This document shows, in pieces, positions 23,291 through 36,868 of a stretch of DNA of 64,000 nucleotides. The position numbers and the translations under genes were made by a program. This DNA is from Trichoplax sp. H2. Lineage: Eukaryota > Placozoa > Uniplacotomia > Trichoplacea. The stretch lies in NCBI GenBank assembly GCA_003344405.1, contig NOWV01000013.1, positions 62,001-126,000 on the forward strand. Direction: 5' to 3'. The notes under the pieces were generated by a model. The model did no database searches. It had not been told where the DNA came from and saw only the letters and a program-made list of their open reading frames with translations. Numbering within the stretch: the stretch's first letter is position 1; every line of letters begins with the position of its first letter.

Positions 23291-26200
23291 TTATGAATCT
23301 AAGATGCAACCAGGATCCATTTTGAGACTGCATAATACATTGCAATGCTGTCTTAAGCCTCAAATTAATTTTGATAGCTCGATTCTACGAGTAGAAGCTA
23401 GTATGTAGGAGTTGATTATTTTATCCTTTCAAGAATATCCCAACGGTAGTTAGTCCCATTGTTGATATATCACAGGAAATACTGAGAAACAGGCATCAAT
23501 ACAACATGTTATTGGGAAGAGAACACGATGATTTTCCACAGTACACTGATGCTAAGCAGTTAATTTGAGTTCTTGTTTACATTCATCAATATTCAAGATT
23601 TGGAAAATTTTTTGAAAAATTCGTGTGAATCAATAATCCTGACTCGGATCGTCGATTCTATAATCGACTTGTCGCTTTGAGTTATGGTAACGGTACAAAG
23701 TTTACTACATTACGCGTCTTATATTATATAGCATTTTTGGATTAGTACCCTGCAAGCTGCTGATCGAGTTCAATAACGGATCCTATCCAATAATCCTATC
23801 ATCTAAGGTCCTATCTATTACAACGCCTTAATTGCAACAATCCTTTAGTATCATGCATCAAGGTTGAACAATGAATCATCATTATTACCCTTGTAGCCAT
23901 GACAATATGTAATGCATATACCTCAAGTACTGGAGCTATGTCGATTTGTGTTGATGATGAATAGAGTTAAGGGACATGAAAATCATAAATGTGTCTTTTT
24001 ATTTTAAAACGCTTAAACTTTATTATAAGAAACTGATAACTTACCTCGAAAGACTGCTTTAATTAAAAAATCTTAACCAACAGCCGTCAGGAGAAGCGAG
24101 ATAGTTTACGCCTTACTAACTAGAGACTATTATAGCAGTTTGAGTGTTTTAAGCACATCTATGCTCCTTGGTCTGTCTTCTTTTAAGAACTCTGACTTCC
24201 GAAACCCGTGACCGATGACGTATTCTTCGTATTTAGATAGTCCACTACCGATAAATAAAAGGGAAATGTGTTGAGATTTTTCTTTCTTTTCTCTTTATAT
24301 TTATTTATCTTACTCGATTCTACTGTACTCCTGCTTTCTCATGTGATGAGTAAAGTACCGTACAGTATCATATACTGTATAATATTCTAAAGACAGCAAG
24401 AAAAACGTTGGCCGGCACTAAACACTCGTAAACTCTAGTTTTGATTTCATCAATACGCTATTTGTAGACTGAGGGAGAAATTTGATGATAATGTAACTGA
24501 AAGCTTTTACATTCATTTACTGAACAACATTATTATTACGATTTGTAGTATTGTAATTTTGAAGAGATTTAATCTACAATATTTGCCTGTTAGATTAGAG
24601 AGTTTATGGTTAGCAATCAGATTAAAGTGCGATTTATTTTTTAGAGGATTGAAATCAAATTTAATGCTAGCAGAATCGAAATTATTGCAGTTTTATACTG
24701 TATTTTAGTAATAAATCAGTTTGATTGAAAATACTTCTAATGAAAAAACATTGTTTTGATCTAATATGGCATGTATCCTTTCCTAACACGCGTAATATAT
24801 TCTATTTGTTAGCAGTTTATGCAATAAAGTTGTAATACTATACAGCGTAAGCTAATACTGACTCTAAGCTTATGGCACTTAGGCTCAGAATTTGATTTAT
24901 GTTAGAGTAGAATAACAACACAGTAAGCTACACTTGATCTATTTTAACAGTAAATAATGAACATCAGAAACAATGGCTTTATGATTTGAAGGTTATAACG
25001 GATGTAATTTTTTCATCCTAAAATTACAGATCAACTATGCAACAAATTAGACTCCTAGCAATAGCAATACAGTTCCTTTGTCAACGCTTTCTACAAACAG
25101 GTGTTTTATATTTATATACTTTATCTGTTCGCCCTAAATTAACCTTGTGATTTCTATCCTCACAGTAATTTAATATGCAAGGAGAGAATCTTTAATACAG
25201 TATATTTGTTTAATCAACTAGCAGAGGCATCGTGCGATATTAAATAGGTTAGAATAAAAAAATTATAAGAAAAAATTCTGAACCTTCTTGATCTAAGCTC
25301 TTTATAAACTATCACATAAAATAGCAGTCTAGAACTCGAGCAACGATAGACCATCACAGTACAATCAGATCTACCATATACTGTCACTAATAAAATCATG
25401 TATTCTTGTTGCATTGTAGAGTACATCTAACTGATTCAGGCCCATTTCTTCGTGCGCTTGATAGACTCTTTAAACAGATATAAATAAATAAATCAAAAGG
25501 GCCTAACATCTGCTCATACGTCGTTATTTGGCTGTCATGAAATTGAAAAGATGAAGGATCATTGTTACTGTTTATGCTATCTCGTACGTAGAGCAATTGT
25601 TAATGGTCATTGTGTTTCCAAACATAAATATGAAGCCGACAACGTTGTGTTTCCACTCTTAGTTGTTAACGTTGGTACGAGGGAGTTTGATACATCTCGC
25701 CTAGTAGGCTTACTAGAAATCACTTTTTATTTAGGATTTACTGCATTTTATCTTAGTAATTCATTACTTTATCTTATCACAATACATTAGGTGTAGTCCA
25801 ACAAGCTACTGCATTCTAAGATACGTAACAGACGAGACATATTATGCTTTCTTAGTAAATAATACAAAATGAAAGTTTGGCATATCCTGCGATCGGATGC
25901 TATACATCTGAACAGTACCTGGTACAACAACATGTGCAACTTCTGACTTTACAAAATTGATATTCGTCTATAGTAAATGAAAAAAAATCAATCAAGCTTG
26001 ATTACTAAATAATAATTTAGAATAAGCTAGATAGTTACCCAGTCGATTACACAAATATAAAATAAATCAAGAATAACCTTTTCTATACAGTATGCCCTCT
26101 AAAAAGGCGATAAATGTTAAGTTGCATAATTCTAATAGATAGCGAGTATTCATTTTATGATTTAATCATCTACTGTATTAGCTTCTATATGTACGCATTG

Positions 26201-29136
26201 AAGTAGAAAGACTAAATTACTTGTTTACTCGTCAATGAGGAAATGTGAACATTAAATTACAACGTTTCAATGTACTATGTTGCCAATGTAAGTTTTTGAA
26301 CTGCGTTATTTTGTAGATTATCTCATTTCTATTGTATCCATTACTTCAGCGATCTTTATCGATAATAGGAAACAAAAATGTTGTCTATACCCTTTTCTTT
26401 AACACATTTCACTTTCCTGGGTGCACTCAGGGATGAAATTGTGTGTGCTCATCATGAATGTGACACTTATAATCTATTGCGTTTTTATTTTAAATAAAAA
26501 ACAAAGTCCCGTAACGTACATAGTTTAAAGTTCATCGCGAGAACTCCTGAAAAAAACGCAAGAGATGGCAATGTCCTTCTAAATAACATACTTAATACAA
26601 TTACTTACTTTTCCTCAAAATAATAGCAAACAAGCAGGCGTGCTTGTTTATTATGCTGTACCAGTCACTAATCAAATTTACAATATAATTAATCACGATA
26701 AGGGGTAATTAGTAATAGAAAAATTAAATAACTATTCTTCAGCCATTATTCTGGGTCTTATCCTATTCAGCTATACAGAGTACTTAACTATCTGACATTG
26801 GCATTATGGTAACATAATAGTATATATTTAAATCTTTCAAGTGAGTCTTACGTGCCATTGCAATGATTCAATCCTAACACACTTGATTACCGTCAAAATT
26901 TACATCAATTCTAAAGAAAAATACAACTTTGCAGATACCAGGTTAGTATCCAACTTGTAAACTGTCATCGTTTTCTTTGCATTACCAGTATAGATGTACT
27001 TCACTATCATTATCCTGGATCTAACGCTATCAATTACTTTAAAAAATAATGTAGTTGGCTATTTTCCATCCTTATCTAGCGACTTTAATATCATAATTAT
27101 ACCGTATAAAAGGGTGTAGATTCAAGGCTGATAAAATCGCTGAATTAGAAGCTACGATAGCAATATTAATTCAGAAAAAAAAATTTCATTTTCTTAGCTA
27201 TTTTGGCTCATTTGCAACAATTTTTCCCTTTAAAATAATTGATAAAGCAACACATTAGATTCAGGTTAAATTGTGTGTTTATGATATAAATGATTCCTCA
27301 TCATTCTCTGACGAATTAAGCTTTCTTTCATGCTAACATACATACGAAAAAAGTATAAGGTTGCGGTACCTATTTTCCATTCTATTACATCTATCACCAA
27401 TTATTTTCGATAAGAAATCATCGATTATATCCTAGACTAACCTTTATACTAGTATTGTAGAATAGAAATGCCTAATATTTATCCCCCAATTTTTCTGTTT
27501 CTAAGAGTATATGGCCATATACACACAATATCATACACTTATACTAATATAGTATAATGTAACTGTTTACATGTCTTTTACAATTAACGAAAACTGCAGT
27601 AGCAAGAGATCGAAATATCTTCAAGCGAATTGTTTTTCATTTTTAGGCTAAAGCTTCATTACGTTTATTAACGCCTTTCTTTGGTTAAGTAATTTTACAT
27701 TTTAACATAATATTATCGGTATAGTAGCTTGATATAAAACTATAAGGATATTACAGTATTGATAATTAATGGAAAGTATAAGCATCTTCACAAACATGAT
27801 TTCGTATAGTAATGATATAGAATGTATAGCTTAATTTAAAATCTAATTTATAATTTTAAATTTGCCAGAAAACTAATCATGATATAGGAATGTATGCAAA
27901 TTGAGCTTACTTATACTGAAAAATAGCTAAATGTACCACATTTAATGAAATTAGGCCGCTGAGATGCATCGATCTTGTTGATAGTAAATCCAATTCGTAC
28001 AGTGGATTTCTATCTACAAGTACATTGTGACATGTAAATAATCCTAGCGGCAAATTCATTCAGATGTTCACTTATGCCTGTAAACTTATCTTAAAATGCA
28101 CAAAAGCGAACACGGGCTGATAGCCAGTGTATGCATAATGAATTTTACTTGGAGTCTGAGCGTTTACAATCATAAATCAGAGCTTCGTAATTTTAAAAAT
28201 TCACCCTAAGTTAATATCTCAAACATAAGTCTTGTTATCTTATTTATTATTATAGTATCATAACACATACTAAGTTTAATTGTATGTAGTCCCTTTAATA
28301 AAATGCGATATATATTGATCGATTTAGAATATTTTCATGGCTTTATATCACTACTAGAAATTTTTTATTTCTATAAAGTACGCTTATACTTCATTTAAAT
28401 TTAACAATCTAATAATGTTAAACCGTGAACTAGATAATCTTCCATTAATCATAAATAATGACTGAATGGAGTATTTTATATCATGAATTGCGTGGGTTAC
28501 AAATTTCCTTCTTCATGTCTTAATTTCACATAATCAGAAAAGTAAACTATTTGGATCAAATTCTGACGAAGTATTAGCTTTTGTAAGGTTAGAACCAACT
28601 ACTATTTACCGGTAACGGTAGCTTAGGCTGTAAATTGCAAAATACTAAAAGAATGAATATCATAATTACTTGTATATAGATGATGGGCTGTAATAGAAGT
28701 ATTCAGTTCAAGTTGTTGATAATATAGTTTTACTTAGCCTCTGATTTAATTTTCATCTTAGCCCTACTAATTACCCGTATTCACGACCTTTGATAACCCT
28801 TATTGTATGTATCTATTCGATCTTATCATTTTGTGCAATATCAAAATAAATGTATAAAGTATCAAGAATATAAATTTTATTCATATTTTAGGCTATACAA
28901 TAATGTGTACAAAACTCGATAAAGAAAGCTTATTACCTTATCGCTTCACTATAGTAGCGACAATATCTAGTGTCCTCAAGTGTATCAGCCTTAAAAATAA
29001 GCCTTATAATAAATAGTACTAATGAACATCTGACTAAAGATTTAATTATTTTACTGCTATATTCTTATATTTAAGTATAATACTAATCGAATTATCATAA
29101 AAAGTGACAATTCTTTCGTTATACAATAGATAGGAA
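23291..29136. other. Long intergenic region, no gene recognised
   Basis: About 5.8 kb separates the minus-strand copy C from the plus-strand copy D. ORFs at 25214-25426, 25396-25596 and 25551-25790 overlap each other on opposite strands and have no family features. A TACTGTA-type tract occurs at about 24354-24380. It may hold enhancers or unrecognised small exons. Confidence 0.45.
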
Positions 29137-31887
29137 ATGGCTAAACGGAACCTATTGATCATCGTCATCGCTCTTATTGGATGTAGCGTTAATGGTCTTC
29201 AGAATAATTATCAGCGGGAAATTAATAATTCTCATGAATTGCTTAAACATCTGGTGAACTATTTAGCCGAGCTTAAAGGAGTGAATTTGGTTGAACGATC
29301 TGAGTACTTACACCACATAGTAAGAATACGTACATCATTTATGCTTCCATGCAATAATCAATTTACTTTTTCAACGAGGATCGTAGATTAATTAATTCCA
29401 TTAACAATCGACAATGAATAAAACTAATGATGAAAAATATTCGGAACTGATGAAAGGACAAGTAAATTTAACCTTAGTAGAATGTTCTTGTGATAGTATT
29501 ACCATAATGTATGATTTTGAGTGAATTAATTTAAGTGATGTATTCGTGAGATTAACACCGATCCATTTTTCTCTCTTATCAATAATAACCGCAAAAACGG
29601 ATATAACTATTCTTCAAGCTCCTTATCTATAGTAGATAAAACTTGATATGATTATAATCTAGCGTTACTTCAATAATTTAATTTTTAGATAAAATAACCA
29701 TAAAGAATACAACATTTTTAAGAGAACAATCCACTACTACTTCTGACATTTATCGCCTATCCAATTCAATATTACATAAGCTAATTACTTTCTGTGCATG
29801 TTAATAGCAAACACTTTCGCACTAATATCACTTAGCTCTCAAAAATTTTGTACAGAAAAAATCCCCCTCCTTATGCATTGTTAGTATTCACGATGAAGTA
29901 CGTTGCATTTAATGTTACAATGAATATACTCAGTGAGATATTATTCAGTAATTACTGTTACTTTACAAAAAGTTATCCAATGCTTTTTTCCTGTTTCGGT
30001 ATTTCGTATATGAATCTTCGTGTTTAGCCTCTAGAATTTTGATTTAAAACTTTATAAAGTATTTTTATAAAGCATCACAACTATCGCTATATTCTTTTAC
30101 TATAAAGCCTTAATAGGAAATCTTAAGCAGATTTTTACCTAAAGTCTAACTGTATTATGATATTATCAATGTAAATACTAAATCATTTGGATCACTAGTT
30201 AAATTAGTTAAGAAAAAGTGTCACTTGAAATTATATTCAATCAATAGTAATCGGAATTTAGTGCAATAAAGCTAATTTCTATTTAATGAAATTTTATCAT
30301 CATGCCGCTATTTCATTGCTCTTACTATACCTTACACGATGCCAAAGAAATATCAGATATTAAATCATTTACTTCATTCAGCTAATTCGTATACCGATGC
30401 ATTCATTTAAGATACAGTTTGGTCGAACATAGACAAGTTATCGCTTATTATTAGTTTACTTATACTTTGGTACTGAAGTATTTCTTGAAAAATTGAATAC
30501 TTCCATTTTCATTTACTACTATCAAGTGATGTAAAACTTTCATGTTTACTATAGATATCTAGTCAATTAATGCTAGATTGTTTATATCGATTACAAATAC
30601 CAGTAGAATGTTATTCTTTACTTTATAAGGAAACACTGCCAATTCTCTTTCTTCAAAGCAGACGGCGTTATGTAATCTAATATATCATATAGTATCCTAT
30701 TTTAATTTTCTATAATAGTCTATTCGTAACTATTAACTATTATAACATATATATGACTGATCAGCGCGATAGAATTTATAAAATCAGATATTATGACGTT
30801 GATAGCTGCAGTTCTAGTAAAACTCATGCTAGCGTATAAAATAATTAAAATTGATGTTACTTTAAAATAATTACATGTATCTTATTTTGTATCCAGAAAC
30901 AGAGAGAAATACAGAGTACACCATCTAAAATATGGCTTGATGGTAGCCTAACTTCATGCGTGAATGTTGGTGTAAACATTTCTTCATTTTGTAATATTAA
31001 TTACAAAGTGCCAGAATATTTAGTGAAAACCTTAACTCTAACCTTGGAATTCGTAGCAAAAAGTTATGAAGTATTAAGGCCTCGGTTACATACCGACTGT
31101 TTCGCAGCAATAAGAGAAATTGTATGTAAAGGAACTTTGCCAAAATGTTCTCTCGATGGAACAGCCACCTATCTGAATTTTAGCAGTTCTTGTTCACACT
31201 TGAATTCGACATGCTTACCAAATATCATACACATTAATGGTCAATCAGGAAGTACATTATGCAGTGAAGCAGGCAAGCAATATACACTAAACGCTTGTCG
31301 CAAACCTAAGCTAACAGCAATTAATAAGGACCACTGTAGTCCTTTTAGTAATGGAATTACTTACCCAACATGGTTAATGGCCAGTTTAGCAATTCAGGAG
31401 GCGACTGTTAAAAATACAAAAACTTCCTTTGAAAGGCGAAATGTTTCTACCGATTGCATTAATAAGTGGGTAAAATTTACATGCAATAGAATTCCATTTT
31501 GTAGTCTTGATCAGACAAGTTTACACGTTGGTGTTAGCAAGCAACAATGTGAAGAAGCATTGACATGGTTAGTATTTTTACTTACTTTCAGTTGAATTCC
31601 ATCAAAAATTAATTAACGGACAGGCATTTCCGTTTAAATATAATAAGAGCAGGGACTAATTAGTACTCTTATATTTGATAATTATTTTCATTTATTGCTA
31701 TTAATCGATATCTTTATATGTTCTTAGTTTACCACCAAGTATGGCAGCAACAAGAAGAGCCGGAATGGATTGTAACAGTTTTCCCGATAGCAACAATGCA
31801 GTGGTAGTTAGTAGCAGTTACTCTATATTAGCAATTAATTACATTAACCTATTTTTGGCCTATCTATTTACTTTATTGCTATTTTAA
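29137..31887 (+). CDS. Tandem Frizzled-CRD-like, GPI-anchored protein, copy D
   Basis: The only plus-strand member. Exons 29137-29319, 30897-31567 and 31728-31887 (183+671+160 nt) encode 337 residues. Splices are CATA|GTAAGA to ATCCAG|AAA (phase 0) and ACATG|GTTAGT to TCTTAG|T (phase 2), again rebuilding a Cys codon. Intron 1 is 1.58 kb, longer than in the other copies (about 0.3-1.0 kb). The signal peptide is MAKRNLLIIVIALIGCSVNG. Module 1 has SFCNINY and DC-x8-C-x6-C. Module 2 has DC-x8-C-x5-C (CINKW...FTC...PFC). The last exon reads CLPPSMAA, MDCNSFPDS, then a Ser-rich stretch and a hydrophobic end (...LAYLFTLLLF), a GPI-type tail. It is the most diverged in wording but keeps every structural feature. 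Confidence 0.85.
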
Positions 31888-33631
31888 TTACTATATATTG
31901 CTACCAGTTTTATACTGCGCATAAGCTTTTTAAGGTTAGAATATAAAATTCCTGTTATTTAGAAATTACCGTAAATATTCCTTTCTATAATTGTTATATT
32001 CGTTTTCATGCCTTTCCCAATACCCCACATAAAATAAAGCTCATAGAGTAGAGCACTTAGTCTATTGCTGACATATGCGTATCATTCATCATGACAGATC
32101 GGCTAGCTAGTCGATCTTGAAGCTAGCATGTACTACGCATAAGTATGTTCTGTTAAATATTCTTTTGATATCCTTGTAAAAATTTAAAGGCTGTTGATTA
32201 ATTTAATGCATCAATAGAATCGGTACGTACCGAAGCCAATGATAGACAGTAGAGGAGCAGTAATCACCGACCGTTGTTACTTAAGAATTACACAACCATA
32301 GTGTTTTTGGCATGGATTACTATACGCGTATATAACTTTATTTTATTGCTGACCAATTTCGGATAGTATTAGCAATATCATCGATTACAGGCCTAAGTAA
32401 CATATCCATATTTAATTAAAATTCGCCTACACGTGTAAGATGTTGCAAATAAATCAGAAATTAGGCGATAACACGCATAGGTACTATAGTACTAGGAAGA
32501 GATTATTATTTATAAGTATTTATGATATACGTAGAACTACTAACGAATTAAAGCTGAAACCCTTTCTAAAATTTGATATCATTAGTTTGAATTATGGCAA
32601 TAGCATAAATATGTAGCATGATTTTGATCAAATATCTTAATATTCGAATACTATGTACGGGTAATAACAAAGAAAGGTTTTAATACTAGCTTGCCTTGCT
32701 AATGCTTACCAAAAGTAATTTATTACGTTATTCCTACATTTGATATTGAAAAATTTCTATTGTAACGTTTGTTATGATAAGCGTAGGCTAATAGCACTAT
32801 TGATTTCTTCTCAATCCTTCCCAACATTTATTACTTACCAAATTTATAATATAGTAGAAATACTCCTAGGCATTGTATAATACTATGATACAGTATTCCG
32901 AAACTACGACAGTAATTTGGATTTTTTGTTAACTTTATCTGACCAATTAGCTATTGTGTCAAGGACGATCCACAATATCCTGAGGAAAATATTTGCACAA
33001 TCTTTCTAAATTGTTATCACTCTGTTGTGGTCAATACCCAAATTTGGGATTGGCTAACGCAATGGACGATCCTAAGATTATACAATGACTTTATAAATAC
33101 TTATGTTGATACAAACAGTCTGTAGATGTTAATGATTCGAAGGAATAGCATATAGCAGTCATAAGCGCAGCTCTTGCTCTGAATATTGCAAAAGCAAGCG
33201 CATTTACGCTGGTATTAATTAACAACTATTGCACATCCTGTATGTGGCTATCCCTTGCTACTATCGAACATAATCTACTTACGCTATGTTTGCGCCCTGC
33301 ACCATAGTAATAGTCGACGGGTACGGAGTGAAAAACGTACAAGAAATAGTAATAAGTATTTCAATGAGCATTTCTGTCATACATATTGCCAGTACAAGAA
33401 ATTGATATCTACGCGTTTATTTATTTCTAATAAGGCCTTATTGCATAATTAATCATACTGCTGTCATTAGTAACTACTATGCATTTGATGGTCCATAGCA
33501 GTGATAGTCGTACTCTAAAGTGAGAACAGACGAACGAGGATAGCTAAAGTGAAGAAGTAAGAAGATATGGATAAAGTCCAATAGACGAGGCAACCATTTT
33601 TTTCATACTGTATCCTATACAAATGGGCTCC
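31888..33631. other. Intergenic, no gene recognised
   Basis: AT-rich. One short ORF at 33255-33452 has no supporting features. Nothing else could be identified. Confidence 0.45.
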
Positions 33632-34269
33632 ATCCCAGTCTAATCCTGTTTCTATCCAATTCATCTCTAAATAGGCCTGCTGTAGTGTGTTTAGGTTGCG
33701 CCTAATTATAAGTATACGACTAGAGAGTAAAACACTGTCGATTGGAGATTGTAAAGCCTAACAAATTTGATACTGTGACTCAAATCGATGTAGAACATCG
33801 ATTGTAATCAAGGCAAAGCGCAGCGCAAATGCTGCAATGTGCCTCAAACAGGCCTAAAATGGCTACAGGTAACCAATTTGTCGTAGTATCGCTTTGCTCA
33901 GTTCTTGCTTTTGACTTAAGGGAAAATTAAGGATCAATACGGATATCTCGATCCCAGTCTAATCCTGTTTCTATCCAATTCATCTCTTAAATAGGCCTGT
34001 TGTAGTGTGTTTAGGTTGCGCCTAATTATAAGTATACGACTAGAGAGTAAAGCACTGTCAATTGGAGATTGTAAAGCCTAACAAATTTGATGCTGTAATT
34101 CATATCGAAGTAGAACATCGATTGTAATCAAGGTAAGGCGCAACGCAAACGCTGCAATGTGCCTCAAGCAGGCCTAAAATGTCTGCAGGTAACCAATTTG
34201 TCGTAGTATCGCTTAGCTCAGTTCTTGTTTTTGACTCAAGGGAAAATGAAGGATCAATATGGATATACG
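33632..34269. repeat. 319-bp tandem duplication
   Basis: Copies at 33632-33950 and 33951-34269 begin ATCCCAGTCTAATCCTGTTT and run to ATCAATA-GGATAT. There are few differences. It includes the word TGTAGTGTGTTTAGGTTGCG, and AGGCCT occurs twice per unit. No coding potential is shared between the copies, so it is probably non-coding. It lies about 0.8 kb upstream of GINS4. Confidence 0.9.
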
Positions 34270-34600
34270 ACTCCTGCAGTATTTCCATACAAATTATTAT
34301 ACGCGTATAATACATGCTGAAATCCAAGATTAATAATAATAACCCCAATAAATAATTTATTTACTGTAAGAAGATGATAAGATCGCAATATGTACGGGAG
34401 TTTAATCTAAATAGCGAAGTAATAAATCTAGTCCGTGAAATTGATTGAATCCAAGATCGCTCTCGCATAAGAGTGAAAGTGGTTAGCCCTCCTCAGCTGC
34501 CGTCGTAATTGGATTAGTTTTTCTATACAGTAGTTAATGATGTCTCCATATTGAATTTTCCCATTTTAACACCAACTCTTCATTTGGCGGGTTTCACCAA

Positions 34601-34862
34601 CAGTACAGAATCCTGTGCAGAGAATAGAATAGACTGTATTTTACAGTACATTGTACAGTAGTTGGCTACAGTGTACAGTTCAGGCTACAGTACAATATAC
34701 CGTGAGATACAGTGTACCGTACTGTAACCCCTGTACAGTCATACAGTACAATGTACTATATTGCACAGTACACTGTACTGTATGCTTTATACAGTAAATT
34801 GACAGGGTACTGTTTCTTTCTTAGCATTTTCTTATACTGTATTGTACTGCGCTGTACTATAC
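34601..34862. promoter_or_regulatory. TACAGTA/GTACAGT cluster upstream of GINS4
   Basis: More than fifteen TACAGT or ACTGTA words occur in about 260 bp, ending some 230 bp before the GINS4 start codon. It is the same word class as at 19318-20580 and before TPGS2. It is a candidate promoter-proximal element, although simple-repeat expansion of a palindromic word is the alternative. Confidence 0.5.
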
Positions 34863-35093
34863 CCTATTGCACTTCAGGTCAAAGAAAGTCAACGGGATTG
34901 AATCGGTAACTGTGGCGACCACCTGTTCCAGTCCAACATCCATTTGAGCTCGATAATTCTATCTGTCATTATTGCTGCAGCAGCCAGAGTATAGCTAAGA
35001 GGATATTCTCTTCAAGATTTCAAGCTAAAAACTCGTACTACTGCTGCAGGCCATTATAATACAACACCTACTGTATTTCAACTAGATTGACCC

Positions 35094-36868
35094 ATGGATG
35101 AAGAACAAGAATTGGAAGGCTATGAGGAAAGCGATGAATATGTTGCCATGACCTCCGCTGAGCTTCTGGATAAATTAAAAGAAGTATGTTGTACTATTGA
35201 TCTTTTGTAAAGTGCTCATAGATCAGCAGTATTACCTCCATGATGATCTATCGCTATCGAGCGTTTTATATCAATTATGGCAGGAAATAAAATGATGGTG
35301 GCAAATTTCAATTGTACATCATGCCCATGCTATGCTTATTCAGTGCAGTAGATTGAAATGGTCGAATAGAGCTGACTTGATTTCTGTATTAGGACGTCTA
35401 GTTTAATCGACATATTGTAATTAACTTTATACTTGGATTTTACAGTGGAGAATCATTCCATAAGAAAAAGGAAAATGATTTAATGTCTTCTTCAACAATT
35501 TATTATCCTAGGCATGGATCAATGAAAGGATGGCTCCTGAATTATTGAATAGTCAGGACGAATTAGTCGAATGTATGATTGAACAACTCGATGCAATGGT
35601 ACTCTTCTTTTTTTAGCTACTAATAATGTATTCATCATTGCAAATTTCAAGTGTTTGTACATTTACACTCTAACCCAAGTAGTCAATCAAAGGTGTAAAA
35701 TGGATGCATAATTTTATCTACTTTATCTATTATCTAACTAACAACGAACGACAATTAGGAAAGAAACTTAAAGACTGGCAAGCGAAATCCCCTTGTTAAC
35801 AGTATGCATGGCTTAGAGGTAATAACTTATTCGATTAATTATAGATTATATTATTGAATCGATCTTTGACAGTCTCACCTTATATTCTATACCAAAGTCA
35901 ATAAGTTGTTTGACTTAAAAACCCTTAATCGATAATACATCATCAACTATCACTCATTCTAGATACTTATTTTTTTTCTACATATTTGCTATGTTTCAAG
36001 ATGGAACGAGTCAGATTCCTGATCAATAGTTACATTAGATGTAGGCTTGGCAAAATTGAAAAATACGTGATAGATGTGCTGCAGCAACATAAAGCTAGAG
36101 GACAAGAGGATTTGCCATTATTATCACGCGCAGAACTTGAATATGCTCGAGAGTATGATATCAAACTTTACTCGAATTTTCAAAATTAATAAATCACTTA
36201 TTACCTAGCTGGTGATATGTAGTATCCGTATATTGGCAAAAATGGTCTTAATTTATACAAATTACCTGTCGTTCAAAGATCAAACTCAATCCCCTTTACA
36301 CATTACATTCACCTCTAGGTATGCTGATGGTATGGAGAATCACCTGAAATCGACCATTCTAAAATTTCTACCGACAAATCTTCAAAATTTTGATGAGGCT
36401 AAAGAACGTAAGTTTTATAATAATTTTGAAGAGGAAGCATTTATAATATCATTTACATTATCGTTTACATAGTGGCCATTATAGATTGTTTTCTGATACT
36501 ATCACTACATTGAAATACGTTTATAACATCTGTTTAACGCCATTCAACATAATTTTATAATTTTATTGATTGCAGTTCCCAAGCCAAATAAAGATAAATA
36601 TGTATTTATTCGTGTAAATGATCAGCAAGATCAAGTACTAATTGAGTAAGTAGTAGCTTAACGTTTAATAGTCTTTATAATTGTAGTTCAGATATGATAA
36701 ACCGATTTGAAGCAATAGAGTAAAAGGTGATGCGTCATTAATCCGAAACTTTTTTTTAATTCTTCAAGCGATGATGAAACAACTGATCTGAATAAAGGAG
36801 CTCGACATATAGTACGATACTCGTTTATTGCTTCACTTCTCTCCGAAGGCTCAGTTTCCTTGACTTAA
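35094..36868 (+). CDS. GINS4: DNA replication complex GINS subunit SLD5
   Basis: Subunit of the GINS tetramer, part of the CMG replicative helicase in the nucleus. Seven exons: 35094-35183, 35512-35598, 35759-35818, 36001-36152, 36319-36407, 36576-36645 and 36769-36868. They total 648 nt and 215 residues, against about 223 in human. All junctions are GT-AG and phase-consistent. Diagnostic blocks are the N-terminal acidic start with TSAELLDKLKE|AWINERMAPELL, the helix around residues 80-100 (MERVRFLINSYIRCRLGKIEK) that typifies SLD5, LSRAELEYARE, and the C-terminal B domain VPKP-like LPKPNKDKYVFIRV. The protein ends in GARHIVRYSFIASLL...VSLT. The start ATG at 35094 opens the MDEEQ frame; the second ATG four bases on is out of frame. 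Introns are 0.1-0.33 kb. An upstream repeat cluster probably contains the promoter. All domains look intact. Confidence 0.95.

Noticed and set aside
25551-25790. 79-codon plus-strand ORF
   Set aside because: No recognisable motif, overlaps opposite-strand ORFs, and has no splice partner.
35986-36472. Two separate small proteins suggested by adjacent ORFs
   Set aside because: They are exons 4 and 5 of GINS4; splicing at GTATGA and CTCTAG joins them in frame.
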